Source: Phytomonas francai
Lineage: Eukaryota > Euglenozoa > Kinetoplastea > Trypanosomatida > Trypanosomatidae
Assembly: GCA_001766655.1 (NCBI GenBank)
Contig: MJCC01000004.1
Coordinates: 1,054,429 to 1,118,428, forward strand
Direction of reading: 5' to 3'
DNA length: 64,000 nt
In this document: piece by piece, positions 35,599-45,908 of the stretch
How the letters are laid out: each line of letters begins with the position of its first letter
Numbering within the stretch: position 1 is the stretch's first letter
Made by a program: the position numbers and the translations under genes
The notes under the pieces: generated by a model
The model's database searches: none
Told to the model about the DNA's origin: nothing
What the model saw: only the letters and a program-made list of their open reading frames with translations

Positions 35599-38286
35599 AT
35601 GAGTGACCCCTTTCTCTCCAGCTCCGATGCAAGCGCTCAGCATGAATTGCACAAGCTAATTAAAGAAAATCGAGGGCTGCGAGAAGAGAACGCCAAGCTC
35701 AAAATTCAGATCAATTCCCCCTCCACGATACCCTCCAAGCTCGCTCGCTTGGCATCCTCCACAAGCGAAGAAAAGAGCAGCCAGAAGAAACCGGATGAAG
35801 TCGTCCCGAGTAAAGGCCCTGCAGAGATAAAAAAATACAAACAAAAGATCGGCGAGCTGTTAAAAGCAAAGCAAGCGGAGGAGGCTCAACGGAAAGAGCT
35901 TGAAGCTAGACTGCAAATCTTAAAAAATCACTTCGAGGCTTTCGTGACCGAGACGATCGAGCGCGAGGAGGCCTATAAAATCGTCCATTTGAACGTCTTT
36001 GTGGAGCTCGAGGCGGGACGGACGCGGATTGATCAACTTCAGCATCAACTGCAAGAAATTCGGAAAAGCGAAAGCTTCTTCCACGCAAAGGAGTTCGACG
36101 AAAAGGAGGGTGAAAATGAACCTCAGCAAAGTAAACTGAAGCAACCCCCTTCAAGCGATGCAGTGGCGGCGGTATTGAACGAGCTGAAGATGAAAATCGC
36201 GGAATTGGAGCGCGCGGATCTCTCGTCCAGCCCTAACGCCGGGAGAACAAACCATCATGGCCATCCCATTAGAAATCGCAGCGGAGGGCCGGGAAGGATT
36301 CCCCCCGCCGGACGTTCGCGCAAACGAGGCGTCTCGCCCTCGCGAAACTCGGATGTCGCGCCGCCGTCCGCCGAGCCCCGGCTGGAGCCCCGCAAGGACG
36401 AAAACGCGGGCCAGGATAACGCCGAGGACGGGGAATCGCGAAACGACTCCGCGTGGGCCTCTCCGACGGCGTCTCCTTTCCTGCCCGTCGGGGCGGGGGC
36501 TTTGCGGGGCCGGGCCGGGGAGAGGCCGCGGGCGCCGTCCGCGTCGTCGAAGGCGGCCTCGACGACGCCAAAATCGCGCGGGCGGCCGCGCGCGGCCCCC
36601 CCCCCGGCCCCCCCCGCGCCCTCGCTTTTCGCGCACTTCCCGGCGGAGTCGAGGACGTCGTCAGTGGGCGCGGAAAACGCGAAAAGCGGGCCCCGGACGG
36701 CCGCGTTGTTGGCCGCCCCGGAGGTCCAATTTAGCGCGAACGCGATTCACGACTACGTGCGTTTATGGCGGCAGACGCCGAACGCGCAGCACCGCGAGGT
36801 CCTCGCGCGGAAGCTTCTCGAGCACTTCGCGCACCACGCGAAGGCCCCGCCGACGACGACAGTCGTCGCCGAGGCCATTTCGTACTTTCGGCAGCGCTAT
36901 AAAGCCCCCTCGCACGCCGCGCAGGAGCTCCTCGTCCTGTGGGAGGAGGTCCAGGGCGTCGTTCGGATCGCGCGCGGGGTCTGCGCGGGCCTCGCGGACG
37001 GGATTACGCGGCTGCTGATAAAGGAGCTCGGGCGGGGGGCGCCGCCCACCCCGGACTTGGACGCGCGCTGTGCGGCGATCCGCGCGCTCGCGCTGACATT
37101 GCGCTTTCTTTATACCCATCGCTCTCATTTCCCCACAAGCGAAGCCGAGGGGGGTAAAGAAAAGACCGAAAAAGGGGGGGTTTGGCAATCCCCTTCTTCT
37201 TCCTTTTCGTCGCTCACTTCATCGTCAGCACTGTTCTTTTACGAGGCTTCGCTTAGCGTCCTGCAATTCTGGCGGTGTGGCCGCCTCGCTGACGTTGAGA
37301 ATAGCGAGCAGGGCATGATAAATCATAACGTGGATGAAACTAGCGATGGATTGGCAATTTTCTCGCCGTACTTCACCTTACTGCAGGGTTTATGGGGAAA
37401 CGACGCGGCTGTTCGGGAGGTTTTCGCCTATCACAACGTCCAGAAGGCGGAAGGAAAGAAAGCCAACGGGGGCGGGTTCCCGCTTCCGCGCTCCCTAGCG
37501 TCCTACGCCATCCAAGGAGTCGTCCCGCTCTGCCTCCTTCAGCTCCAAAGTGGAGGGCTCAAAGGGGAAAACGTCCATGAGGAAATCGCAAATGGCGAAA
37601 ATGATCGAAAGAACAAAAAGAGTCAAGAGAATGATGCGCTTCGGAGTTGGTTTAGGGTCTGCGAGGCGGTGGGGTGGGGGGTGGGGGGAGAGGTACCACT
37701 AAACGCCATCGGGGAGGCCGCCGTCCGCTTTGTTGTCGAAAATAAGGAAAAGGAAAAAGAACTGGAAGGCTATATCGCCTTACGCTGTCTTCTCCTCTAC
37801 AAAGGGGTCTCCTATCTGCAAACCTTGCGCGAGTCATTACAGCATCACGCGCCTTCGAGCGATGGGGCCGGGGCGGAGCGAGTTTTCGCGAAGTTGATCA
37901 GCTTTGCGGTATTGGATTTGCGCCTGCGGGATGCGCGGGATGCACAGTGGTGGTATACGATAGCGTTTTTGCACGAATACCTCCAGGGGCATGGCGAGCG
38001 CACGTTTAATTCGGCCGAGGAGCTTCTCGCGTCGACAAACGATGCCTGTTTGCTCTCCGTTCGCGCGATTTTCGAGGTCTGTCAGGACCCCCCGTGCGAT
38101 CATGCCGCGTGGAGGGAAGCGATTACATACATTAGTGGGGCTTTTCACTGGATTGCCGCGCAGGAGGCCGCACTACGCTGCGTGCAGAATAAAAAAGGAG
38201 GCATGGTAGGGTGGCATCCCTTAAAAGATACCACGCTCGGCCGCGTATTGATCGAGATGTTGTCTAAACTACGCGAATCGCTTTAA
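35599..38286 (+). CDS. large coiled-coil / helical protein, function unknown
   Basis: An 895-residue protein in three parts. Residues 12-165 are coiled-coil with leucine heptads (LHKLIKENRGLREENAKLKI). Residues 215-360 are disordered and Pro/Ser/Arg/Ala-rich, matching the most GC-rich DNA (36280-36720). Residues 370-895 are helical and likely globular (FSANAIHDYVRLWRQTPNAQ and more), with short acidic inserts. No motif identifies a function. Such coiled-coil proteins in kinetoplastids are often cytoskeletal or flagellar; that is inference only. GC falls after about 37100. Confidence 0.75.
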   Translation: MSDPFLSSSDASAQHELHKLIKENRGLREENAKLKIQINSPSTIPSKLARLASSTSEEKSSQKKPDEVVPSKGPAEIKKYKQKIGELLKAKQAEEAQRKELEARLQILKNHFEAFVTETIEREEAYKIVHLNVFVELEAGRTRIDQLQHQLQEIRKSESFFHAKEFDEKEGENEPQQSKLKQPPSSDAVAAVLNELKMKIAELERADLSSSPNAGRTNHHGHPIRNRSGGPGRIPPAGRSRKRGVSPSRNSDVAPPSAEPRLEPRKDENAGQDNAEDGESRNDSAWASPTASPFLPVGAGALRGRAGERPRAPSASSKAASTTPKSRGRPRAAPPPAPPAPSLFAHFPAESRTSSVGAENAKSGPRTAALLAAPEVQFSANAIHDYVRLWRQTPNAQHREVLARKLLEHFAHHAKAPPTTTVVAEAISYFRQRYKAPSHAAQELLVLWEEVQGVVRIARGVCAGLADGITRLLIKELGRGAPPTPDLDARCAAIRALALTLRFLYTHRSHFPTSEAEGGKEKTEKGGVWQSPSSSFSSLTSSSALFFYEASLSVLQFWRCGRLADVENSEQGMINHNVDETSDGLAIFSPYFTLLQGLWGNDAAVREVFAYHNVQKAEGKKANGGGFPLPRSLASYAIQGVVPLCLLQLQSGGLKGENVHEEIANGENDRKNKKSQENDALRSWFRVCEAVGWGVGGEVPLNAIGEAAVRFVVENKEKEKELEGYIALRCLLLYKGVSYLQTLRESLQHHAPSSDGAGAERVFAKLISFAVLDLRLRDARDAQWWYTIAFLHEYLQGHGERTFNSAEELLASTNDACLLSVRAIFEVCQDPPCDHAAWREAITYISGAFHWIAAQEAALRCVQNKKGGMVGWHPLKDTTLGRVLIEMLSKLRESL

Positions 38287-38779
38287 AAGGGGGAAAAACC
38301 GTGTCAAGAAGGAGGGAATTTATAGCTAGGTAGCGATCTCGTTCAGTTAGTTGCATGCGCAAGCATTCCAAACAACGAAATGGGAAGGCTATGAATCGAC
38401 CCGTTGAAGAGAGAACGAGGGAGTATATAGATATATATATTGCTACAGTGTCATGCGTGTGTATAGAATACGATTCTTATTTATTTATTTTCTCACACGC
38501 CTAAACTTCAATATTTGTCGATATTGTAGAGGATGTTTATGTGCCTATTTAAAATTGACTGATAACTTTAATTTATTCGTATTTCTTTCATCCCGGTTGG
38601 TGTTTTTCCTCTTTTGAGACACAAAACTCTATCAAAGGACGTTTCATTTCCAGTGTGTGTGTGTGTGTGTGATCCTGACGAAGTGGTGAGGCAAAAAAAA
38701 GAAGTGATCCTCGTCGTAATCTTATTAGCCCATTAGGAGTCGATTGATCTCGAAGGCAAACTCGCTGCCAATCCCAAGG
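38287..38779. other. intergenic, AT-rich with GT and A runs
   Basis: Contains a short GT repeat near 38654-38671 and an A8 run (38693-38700). The first ATG in frame with the next gene is at 38780. Confidence 0.6.
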
Positions 38780-39886
38780 ATGGTCTTCCTAGTTGTGAAG
38801 GGGACTCGATACCCGGATGAATTCGTCTACGAGTGCCCGCCCGATGCGATCCTGGACGTGGAGGGCCTTTCGGTCGCCGGGGAGGGCGACGCCCCCCCCC
38901 CGACGCCCGTCGTCGTCGAGTTATGCCGCATTCAAAACGCGCGGCACCGCCTCCGACTCGCTCTGCGCGCCGCACGCGAGCTCGCACAGGAGCTCGACGC
39001 GGCCCCCCCCCTCGCGGATCGGAAGGGCGCGGGGAAGGGGGAAGTAACAGAGAAGGGGGAAGTAACAGAGAAGAGGGAAGTAACAGAGAAGGAGTTAGGG
39101 GAGAAGGGGGAAGTAACAGAGAAGCGGGAAGTAACAGAGAAGGAGTTAGGGGAGAAGCGGGAAGTGACAGAGAAGAGGGAAGTAACAGAGAAGGGGGGTG
39201 TGACGGAAAAGGGGGAAGGGGAGAAAGGGGAAGGCCCCCCCGACGGGGCGGCGTACGGCGCCCTGCTTGACCGGCTGGCCGCGCGACTGGCCGCGACGTC
39301 GGCGCCGGTGCGCGCCGGCGAGTTCGAGGCGGCCGCCGCGACCCTGCGGGGGTGGACGGCGGCGCTCTTCCCGCGGCTCTTCGCGGACCCCACGGACCCC
39401 GAGGCGGCCGCCCGCGTGCTCGCCGAGCGCCACTCGGACCCCGACCTCGACGAGGACGAGCGCCTGCGCGTCTACAACGCCCGCGCGGTCGTCGACCCCG
39501 CTTGGGCCGCGCACGAGCTCCTCGACGAGAAAAGCGTCGTGGGGTGGTTCGCGGGGAAGCCTCTGCGCGGGTGCCTCTACGCGTACTGCGGGGGGCGCGC
39601 GCGGACGCGGCTGACCGTGAGGCTCACCGACGGCGCGCGTGCGGGGGGCGCACCAGCGGGCGAACCCGCGCTCTCCTACGCGGACCAGCAGGCCCTCGCG
39701 GCGCGGTGGGGGGAGCAGCGCGCCGCCCGTGAGGGCCTCGCTCCTTCCGAACTGCACGCGCGCGTCGGCCGACAGACGCGCGCGGGGGTCGTCCTGCCCC
39801 CCGCGGGCGCGGACGCGCCGCAGGCCTTGACCACCGACCGCCTTCGCCCGATCTGCCCGCGTGTGGAGGAGCGGCTGGTCGGCTGA
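38780..39886 (+). CDS. CFAP298: CFAP298-like protein (UPF0769) with an EVTEK repeat insert
   Basis: From the ATG at 38780 the product has 368 residues. It starts MVFLVVKGTRYPDEFVYEC, like CFAP298 (MVxLxVK then an acidic YEC). Its C-terminal part contains DPAWAAHELLDEKSVVGWFA, GKPLR and GGAPAGEPALSYADQQALAA, in the order and spacing of the CFAP298 core (WWAAKEL, LSDYVGKNEKT, GAPAREP, EEQKQLMLYY). CFAP298 is needed for outer-arm dynein assembly in cilia. Between residues about 86 and 152 a tandem repeat of EVTEK(G/R) units is inserted. The core is degenerate and the C-terminus (VGRQTRAGVVLPPAGADAPQ) is extra, so identity is probable, not certain. Confidence 0.6.
   Translation: MVFLVVKGTRYPDEFVYECPPDAILDVEGLSVAGEGDAPPPTPVVVELCRIQNARHRLRLALRAARELAQELDAAPPLADRKGAGKGEVTEKGEVTEKREVTEKELGEKGEVTEKREVTEKELGEKREVTEKREVTEKGGVTEKGEGEKGEGPPDGAAYGALLDRLAARLAATSAPVRAGEFEAAAATLRGWTAALFPRLFADPTDPEAAARVLAERHSDPDLDEDERLRVYNARAVVDPAWAAHELLDEKSVVGWFAGKPLRGCLYAYCGGRARTRLTVRLTDGARAGGAPAGEPALSYADQQALAARWGEQRAAREGLAPSELHARVGRQTRAGVVLPPAGADAPQALTTDRLRPICPRVEERLVG
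39036..39236 (+). repeat. 18-bp in-frame tandem repeat inside CFAP298-like gene
   Basis: Units of about 18 bases (GGGGGAAGTAACAGAGAA and variants) repeated about eleven times, some interleaved with GGAGTTAGGGGAGAAG. The repeat encodes EVTEK and ELGEK peptides. All copies keep frame. Confidence 0.9.
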
Positions 39887-40052
39887 GCGACAAACAGGAG
39901 GGGGGGAAGGGGGGTCCAAACGTGGAAGCGAGATGTATAATAGTCTCTGGCGAAACGCGTATGAACGGTTCGAAACCGTATCGGATCCATGGAAGGAGCT
40001 ATTGGTAGGGTGGGATCGATTGGCTGAGATGGAGGCCCTCGATCGCAGGCAT

Positions 40053-40100
40053 ATGCTTTTCCTTCCTGATTTCTATCTTTCTCTCTATATCTCATCGTTA
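40053..40100 (+). promoter_or_regulatory. pyrimidine-rich splice acceptor tract for the SMAP-domain gene
   Basis: A pyrimidine run (CTTTTCCTTCCTGATTTC, then TATCTTTCTCTC) lies about 75-120 bases before the ATG at 40175; AG dinucleotides follow. Confidence 0.5.
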
Positions 40101-40174
40101 GCTGAAAAGGAAAGGGGAGAATATTGAAAGCAAACCCAAGAAAATAGATTCATCCATTGATCAAAAACTAGGCC

Positions 40175-40861
40175 ATGTCAACTTTAAAGGAAGCGCTTCG
40201 GGATATTAAGCAGGATCTGCTGCTGAAAGATGACGAAGAGTCTCTCTCCAAGATAGATAGTAAGGATATTCTCGTGCGCATAGCGATTGCCGCGATAAGG
40301 CGGTTAGAATTAGCCATCAGCAATAGTAAAGAGGGTAAGCGGGATATTGTTAATCATGGGGAGGTGGCATATGAAGAATACCGATCTATTGCACGAAGCG
40401 CACGGAAATCTCTCCAACGTCTCGTGGCTAACCACATTGAGAAAATCGATCGAAAAGATCTTGATTTAAACAACGCGGCGAACCCAAAAAAGAAGAAGAT
40501 TCGAAAAGAAGAGCAAGAAAAGGACGAAAAGAACTATCCAATGGAGAACGCTTACAAGGAGGAGGAGGAGGAAGAGGAAGAAAGGGAGAAGCTTTCTCGA
40601 ATAGCGTTAGATATGGGCCAATATACCACGGCGAATGCCTTTGACGGAAATCTAACAAAACAAGCTAAATTTAGTAGGCTTATGGGGGGTGCCAAAAAAA
40701 ACGCAAATATGGATAATGATATTTACAATCCTAACAATAATTGTATCCTACATCCCACACATGCTGCAGATCCAGATACAATGAAGCGAATTCAGCATGA
40801 CTTAGAAGCTCAGTTCGACGCATCGGTGCATCATAAAGGGAAAAAGGGGCTTGGCGCGTAA
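40175..40861 (+). CDS. SMAP-domain (small acidic protein-like) protein
   Basis: A 228-residue protein. Its C-terminal third (about 160-190) contains NAFDGNLTKQAKFSRLMGGAK, the signature of the SMAP family (W/F, basic, KFxRLMGG). The N-terminal part is helical and highly charged (LKEALRDIKQDLLLKDDEES) with a lysine-rich basic patch and a poly-Glu tract (about 130-140), suggesting a nucleic-acid-associated protein. The family occurs in nucleolar proteins such as KNOP1; the specific role here is unknown. Confidence 0.62.
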   Translation: MSTLKEALRDIKQDLLLKDDEESLSKIDSKDILVRIAIAAIRRLELAISNSKEGKRDIVNHGEVAYEEYRSIARSARKSLQRLVANHIEKIDRKDLDLNNAANPKKKKIRKEEQEKDEKNYPMENAYKEEEEEEEEREKLSRIALDMGQYTTANAFDGNLTKQAKFSRLMGGAKKNANMDNDIYNPNNNCILHPTHAADPDTMKRIQHDLEAQFDASVHHKGKKGLGA

Positions 40862-41327
40862 TAAAAATAAAGGGATGCTTGCCCTGCGTATGGTTTGCGT
40901 AGTTTACGAACAAAAACCCTAACGCTTTTTTCTTATTACATCGTTTCCATGGATATGGTTTGAAGGCGAATGTTTAAATTACTGAATTTGGGGAGAAGGT
41001 ATGTCATTTCTGCTTTTACCGTTTACATCGTGAAGCATTAACACATACCTATCCCTTTGTATTTTAAAAAAAGGTAAAAAGCATAAACCGTGAAATTCCT
41101 TTGTCGAACTTTGTTTTATATGGTATATATTATTTGATTGTTGTTGGTTTTCCATTTTCTTCCTTTTTCGTCTTGCTTGCAGGAATTAGTGAAACTTTTC
41201 TCCTCTTACATTGTGTTCGTTTCTTTTCATATATATATATATATATATATATGGGCAACAAAATCACGTCTGTTTTATCCTATACATAGCTGTAAACCCC
41301 CTATTTTATTGTTTTCCAATAAAGAGA
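40862..41327. other. intergenic with (TA)n
   Basis: Contains a TA run at 41230-41252 and pyrimidine stretches (TTTTCCATTTTCTTCC, TTTTTCGTC) that can act as acceptor for OGDH. Frames crossing this region are AT-driven. Confidence 0.6.
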
Positions 41328-44300
41328 ATGATGCGACGCTTTGCCTGCAAAAAGCCTCCTCTCCGCGGCCTTTCTGCGGCCTCGGGGAGGGTTTTGGACG
41401 TTCTTACCCAGGCCTCTTTTCGCCATGCCGCGAGTGGGCCCGCCCCTTCCGCGAGCAGTGAGCGTCGTCTTTTGTACGAAAACGACTCCTTTTTGAGCGG
41501 GACCTCCGCGATGTACGTCGAGCAGCTCTACCAGGACTGGAAAGCGAACCCGGCGTCGGTGGATCCCTCCTGGGGTGAGATCTTCTCCTCGAAATCCCTG
41601 GAGGACTACGAGAAGCCGCTGCTCGCGCTCCCGATTCGCGTCCTTCCCGCGAGCGAGAGCGCGTCCGTGGAGGAGATTAAGCAGTCCCTGGAGGACTGCA
41701 ATAAGCTCATTCTGATGATCAAGGCCTTCATCGAGAATGGCCACCTCGTCGCGAAGACGAACCCCTTAGAGGACGACGTGGAGGGCAGGCCGGAGTACGG
41801 GACGGCCCTGCAGAAGAAGAAGCTCTGCGGCTTCAACGAGATCTACGACTTCAGCCTCGAGCACTTCGGGTTCTCCCCCGAGGAGGGCGAGAGGGTGGTG
41901 AAGGTGGGGTTTCTTGACGAGGTGGGCGGGGTTTTCCGCACCGACTCGCAGCCGATGACGATACGCGGGCTGCATGAGCTTCTGGTCCAGCGGTACTGCG
42001 GACGAATCGGCTTCGAGTTCTCGCACGTGAACCACGACGACGCGATGCGGTTTATCCGGACCGACATCGAGCTCGAGCACGGCGACAGTCCCATGAAGCA
42101 CACCCTGACGAAGGAGGATAAGCTCTTTATCTGGGACCTGGTCGCCTCCTCTGTCTTTTTCGAGGACTTCTTCACGCGGAAGTACTCGACGCAAAAGCGG
42201 TTTGGCTGCGATGGGGCGGAGTCGCTGATCGTCGGGCTCCGCGCGCTCCTGGAGACGAGCGCGATGTACGGGGTGGAGAAGATCAACCTGGGGATGGCCC
42301 ACCGCGGGCGACTCAACGTCCTCTACAACATCATCGGCAAGCCCTTTGAGGTGATTTTGAAGGAATTTCTCGGGCTGAACCGGAGCGAGTTGGGGCCTTT
42401 TGAGATCCAGGCGGACGTGAAGTACCACCTCGGCTGCCGCGCCTCGCTGCCGCTTCGGAATGGCAAGGTGATGGAGACGGAGATGCTGTACAACCCCTCC
42501 CACTTGGAGGCGGTGAACCCCTTTGTGCAGGGCTTCACCGCGGCCGAGCAGCTCACGCGGGGCGGGGGCGCGGACGGCTGGGCGGGCCGCGCGAAGGTGC
42601 TTCCGATCGAGGTCCACGGCGACGCCTCCTTTTCCGGGCAGTGCGTGGCCTACGAGACGATGGGGCTGAGCGGGACGCCGAAGCTGGGGACCTTTGGCAC
42701 CGTCCACATCGTCTGCAATAACCAGATCGGCTTCACGACGAACCCGACGGAGAGCCGGAGCAGCATCTACTGCACGGACCTCGCGCGCGTGCTGGGGTGC
42801 CCGATCCTGCACGTGAACGGGGACTCGCCGGAGGACGTCTACCGCTGCTGCGTCTTCGCGGCGACCTACCGCGCGATGTTCCACCGCTCCGTCGTGATCG
42901 ACCTCGTCTGCTACCGTCGCTTCGGCCACAACGAGAACGACGACCCGCGCATCACGCAGCCCGCGATGTACGCGTGCATCCAGGCGATGCCGAACCTCTT
43001 CCGCAAGTACTCGGACGCGCTGATCGCCGCCCGCGTCCTCGCGCCGGGCGACTTTGTCGCGAAGGCGGTCGCGATGAAGGCGCGCTACGGCGAGGCCGTC
43101 GAGGCCGCGCGGGGCGCCGACTACGCCGCGTACCTCCGCGCGAGCATTCCGCCGGCCTGGCGGGGGATGCGGTACTCGGACGGGCGCGCGGGGGCGCGGC
43201 AGGGGCCGACCGCGCTCCCACGCGCCGCCGTCGCGGCCGCCGCGCGCGCGCTCGCGGAGCTGCCGGAGGGCTTCGTCGTGAACCCGCGGCTCGCGGGGGC
43301 GCGGGCCCGCCGCGCCCGCGCGCTCGCCGACGGCGTCGGCCTCGAGTGGGCCGACGCCGAGCTCCTCGCGTTCGCGGGGCTGCTGCTGGAGGGGCACGAC
43401 GTGCGCGTCCTCGGACGCGACGTCGAGCGCGGCACCTTCGCGCAGCGCCACGCCGTCCTGCACGACTTCGCGAAGGTCGGCACCTACACCCCCCTCCAGC
43501 ACCTCCGCCCCGACGGCGAGGCCGACGCGCGCGTCGGGCGCTTTCTGATCTCGAATACGCCCTTCAACGAGTACGGCGCGCTCGGCTACGCGGCGGGGTT
43601 CGCGCTGGAGGACCCCTCGCGGCTCGTGCTCTGGGAGGCCCAGTACGGCGACCTCGCGAACGGCGCCACGATCGTCTTCGACCAGTTCCTCTCCGCCGGC
43701 GAGTCGAAGTGGAATCAACAGCAGTCCTGCGTCGTGGCCCTCCCGCACGGCTACGACGGCGAGGGCCCGGAGCAGTCGAGCGGGCGGCTCGAGCGCTTCC
43801 TCCAGATGAGCTCCGAGGACCCGGAGCGGACCCCGGCCTACTCCCGCGTCGAGCGCTCGCACCGGGTGAACTGGGAGGTGGTCTTCCCGACCACCCCCGC
43901 GCAGTACTTCCACCTCCTCCGCCGCCATCTTAAGCGGAACTACCGAAAGCCGCTGATCCTCTTCTTCTCGAAGCGCTTTTTGCGGGCCCCGAACGTGTCC
44001 TCGCTCGACGAGCTCCTGCAGGGCGAATTTCAGCCGCTCATCGCGGACCCCGCCGTCCCCCCGGCGAGGGCCCGCCGCCTCGTCCTCTGCACGGGGCAGA
44101 TCTACCACATCCTCAACGCCTACCGCGCCGAAAACGGGATCGCAACGAAGAAGACGATAAAGACAAAGGCGAACCCCAAGGAAAACGAGGACGACCACCA
44201 GGACGTGGCCCTCGTTCGCATCGAGGAGCTCTCGCCCTTCCCCGTCGCCGAGGTCCAGGAGCTCCTGAAGGAGTACAAAATTCTCACCCCGGACGGGCAG

Positions 44301-44531
44301 CCCAACGAGCCCGCGTGCGGGAAGAACGCCGTCGAGCTGGCGTGGGCGCAGGAGGAGCCGAAGAATATGGGGGCCTGGGCCCACGTCGAGGCCTTCCTCG
44401 ACGCGATCACGAAGGGAAAGCAGCCGGTGCGGTATATCGGCAGGCCCATCTCCTCAACCCCGGCCTCGGCGTTTAAGGATGAATACGAGGCCATGCAGCA
44501 GCTTATCTGCGAAAGCGTCTTTGCTGTCTAA
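41328..44531 (+). CDS. OGDH: 2-oxoglutarate dehydrogenase E1 component
   Basis: From the ATG at 41328 the protein has 1067 residues, the family length. The N-terminus MMRRFACKKPPLRGLSAASG is a mitochondrial presequence. Then come SFLSGTSAMYVEQLYQDWKA (E1 N-terminal domain), the TPP-binding region with HRGRLNVLYNIIGKP, the signature EVHGDASFSGQCVAYETMGL and CNNQIGFTTNP, and later the YGDLANGATIVFDQFLSAGE and SRLERFLQM-type elements. It catalyses oxidative decarboxylation of 2-oxoglutarate in the TCA cycle with E2/E3. The usual GQG after SFS reads GQC here. GC is saturated over most of its length. The two ATGs at 41328 and 41331 are equivalent. Confidence 0.96.
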   Translation: MMRRFACKKPPLRGLSAASGRVLDVLTQASFRHAASGPAPSASSERRLLYENDSFLSGTSAMYVEQLYQDWKANPASVDPSWGEIFSSKSLEDYEKPLLALPIRVLPASESASVEEIKQSLEDCNKLILMIKAFIENGHLVAKTNPLEDDVEGRPEYGTALQKKKLCGFNEIYDFSLEHFGFSPEEGERVVKVGFLDEVGGVFRTDSQPMTIRGLHELLVQRYCGRIGFEFSHVNHDDAMRFIRTDIELEHGDSPMKHTLTKEDKLFIWDLVASSVFFEDFFTRKYSTQKRFGCDGAESLIVGLRALLETSAMYGVEKINLGMAHRGRLNVLYNIIGKPFEVILKEFLGLNRSELGPFEIQADVKYHLGCRASLPLRNGKVMETEMLYNPSHLEAVNPFVQGFTAAEQLTRGGGADGWAGRAKVLPIEVHGDASFSGQCVAYETMGLSGTPKLGTFGTVHIVCNNQIGFTTNPTESRSSIYCTDLARVLGCPILHVNGDSPEDVYRCCVFAATYRAMFHRSVVIDLVCYRRFGHNENDDPRITQPAMYACIQAMPNLFRKYSDALIAARVLAPGDFVAKAVAMKARYGEAVEAARGADYAAYLRASIPPAWRGMRYSDGRAGARQGPTALPRAAVAAAARALAELPEGFVVNPRLAGARARRARALADGVGLEWADAELLAFAGLLLEGHDVRVLGRDVERGTFAQRHAVLHDFAKVGTYTPLQHLRPDGEADARVGRFLISNTPFNEYGALGYAAGFALEDPSRLVLWEAQYGDLANGATIVFDQFLSAGESKWNQQQSCVVALPHGYDGEGPEQSSGRLERFLQMSSEDPERTPAYSRVERSHRVNWEVVFPTTPAQYFHLLRRHLKRNYRKPLILFFSKRFLRAPNVSSLDELLQGEFQPLIADPAVPPARARRLVLCTGQIYHILNAYRAENGIATKKTIKTKANPKENEDDHQDVALVRIEELSPFPVAEVQELLKEYKILTPDGQPNEPACGKNAVELAWAQEEPKNMGAWAHVEAFLDAITKGKQPVRYIGRPISSTPASAFKDEYEAMQQLICESVFAV

Positions 44532-44706
44532 GGATTTAAAACACGAAAAAAAAAAAGGGGGGGGGGAGGTGCGATGTGTGTGTGTGTGTGTTTCTGTTTG
44601 TTTGAAAAGGAACGGTGTTTATTTTACCCTTTCTCTTCCCCTCCTATAGGTTTTGTTGATTTATTGGTGTGCAAAAGAGTGGATATTATAAGTATATATC
44701 TATATC

Positions 44707-44740
<34 letters not shown>

Positions 44741-45908
44741 TAGATATATCGCACATTTTGGGAACCTCTTCTTTTTATCTTTGTTATCTATCGCTTAGTA
44801 GTAGAAATTGACACTCCGAGGTTGGGAAAACGCACTAAATATCACCTTCTTCATGTAACATGTTAGATAATAAAGGTGTAGAATACTCCAAGCGGGGGAA
44901 AAAGATATGAAAGTGATAGTTATAGTGGATGATAGTGATAAAGTATCCATACTTTATTCTGTCCGCCACCATCCGTTCTCTCTTTCTCTTCCTCTTGCTG
45001 TCGGCCACGGTTCAGTAGAGTGGATGAGGAATTTTTGGCTTAATCTTTTTTTCCGTATTAGTGCTATTATTATTTACAAACAATTAAAAACGAAAATGGT
45101 TTTGCTTATGATAAAAAAGATACACTACACATAAGTAAAAAAAAAACTTAAAAGTTTTGTTAGCAATTCTCTTTTGGACTACTTAATGCACAGATCTCTT
45201 TTGTGTACTTTAACTATTTGTGCACCACGCTAGCAATGAAATTTCACATTTTATCGCTAACACTAAGATTCTCTTCTGCTAGCTTTTCGCTACTCTTTTT
45301 CCAGCTTTGCTTTTGCATTTTTTTTTTTTGCTAATCAATGGCTTCTCTGGGGAAGGATTCAAAAACAAGAAAGTCTAAAAAAGGGCTGTGGAGAACTTAC
45401 ATATGACATGCAGTTTTTTTATTTTGTATTTATTTGATTTCGATTTATGTGAGAGAGTGAAATACATATATTCACATGTATTAACACGGGATGAGTGCCT
45501 TAGTAAGGGATGGAGGGAAAGTATCCTTTAAAAAAATTACAAGATACAATAGTTCATTATTATTATTATTGTAGGATGAGCCAGAAAATGCGGAGGCTTT
45601 TTTTATTGTTAACAATGACTGGCAATAGACAAAATGAAAGGTTAATCCTTCCGAGCTGCACTGGAGTCTGGAAGGGAAACTAAGGATGACACTGAAACGT
45701 CTGTATTTCTTCATCTTTTTCACCCGCTCTTCATTTCCTTTCCTGCGTTTTAGCGAAAATAAACAGAATATATATATATATATAGATATAGATATAAAGA
45801 GTGTACGTGGAGGAAAATAGGAAAATACCCATACCTTTATATCTCTTAGCGAAGCTCAGATATCTAGTGACCTAATACTATTTTCTATTATTATTATTAC
45901 TATAGAAA
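44532..45908. other. large intergenic region, repeats only
   Basis: 1.4 kb without a supported gene. Contains GT run 44576-44591, an imperfect TATC/GATA palindrome 44695-44750 and TA run 45770-45783. A 75-residue frame at 44907 has no recognisable content. AT-rich. Confidence 0.6.
44695..44750. repeat. TATC / TATA / GATA palindromic repeat
   Basis: Series of TATC units, a TA core, then GATA units: self-complementary over about 56 bases and able to form a cruciform. Confidence 0.85.

Noticed and set aside
39965..39985. T-arm-like ACGG TTCGAAA CCGT that could belong to a tRNA
   Set aside because: No matching acceptor stem, D arm or A-box lies upstream at the right distance.
39933..40127. Possible 64-residue gene after the CFAP298-like gene (MYNSLWRNAYERFETVSDPW)
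   Set aside because: Its 3' half coincides with the pyrimidine splice tract of the next gene and it has no recognisable content.
44907..45134. 75-residue frame after OGDH
   Set aside because: AT-rich, no recognisable features; not enough to call a gene.
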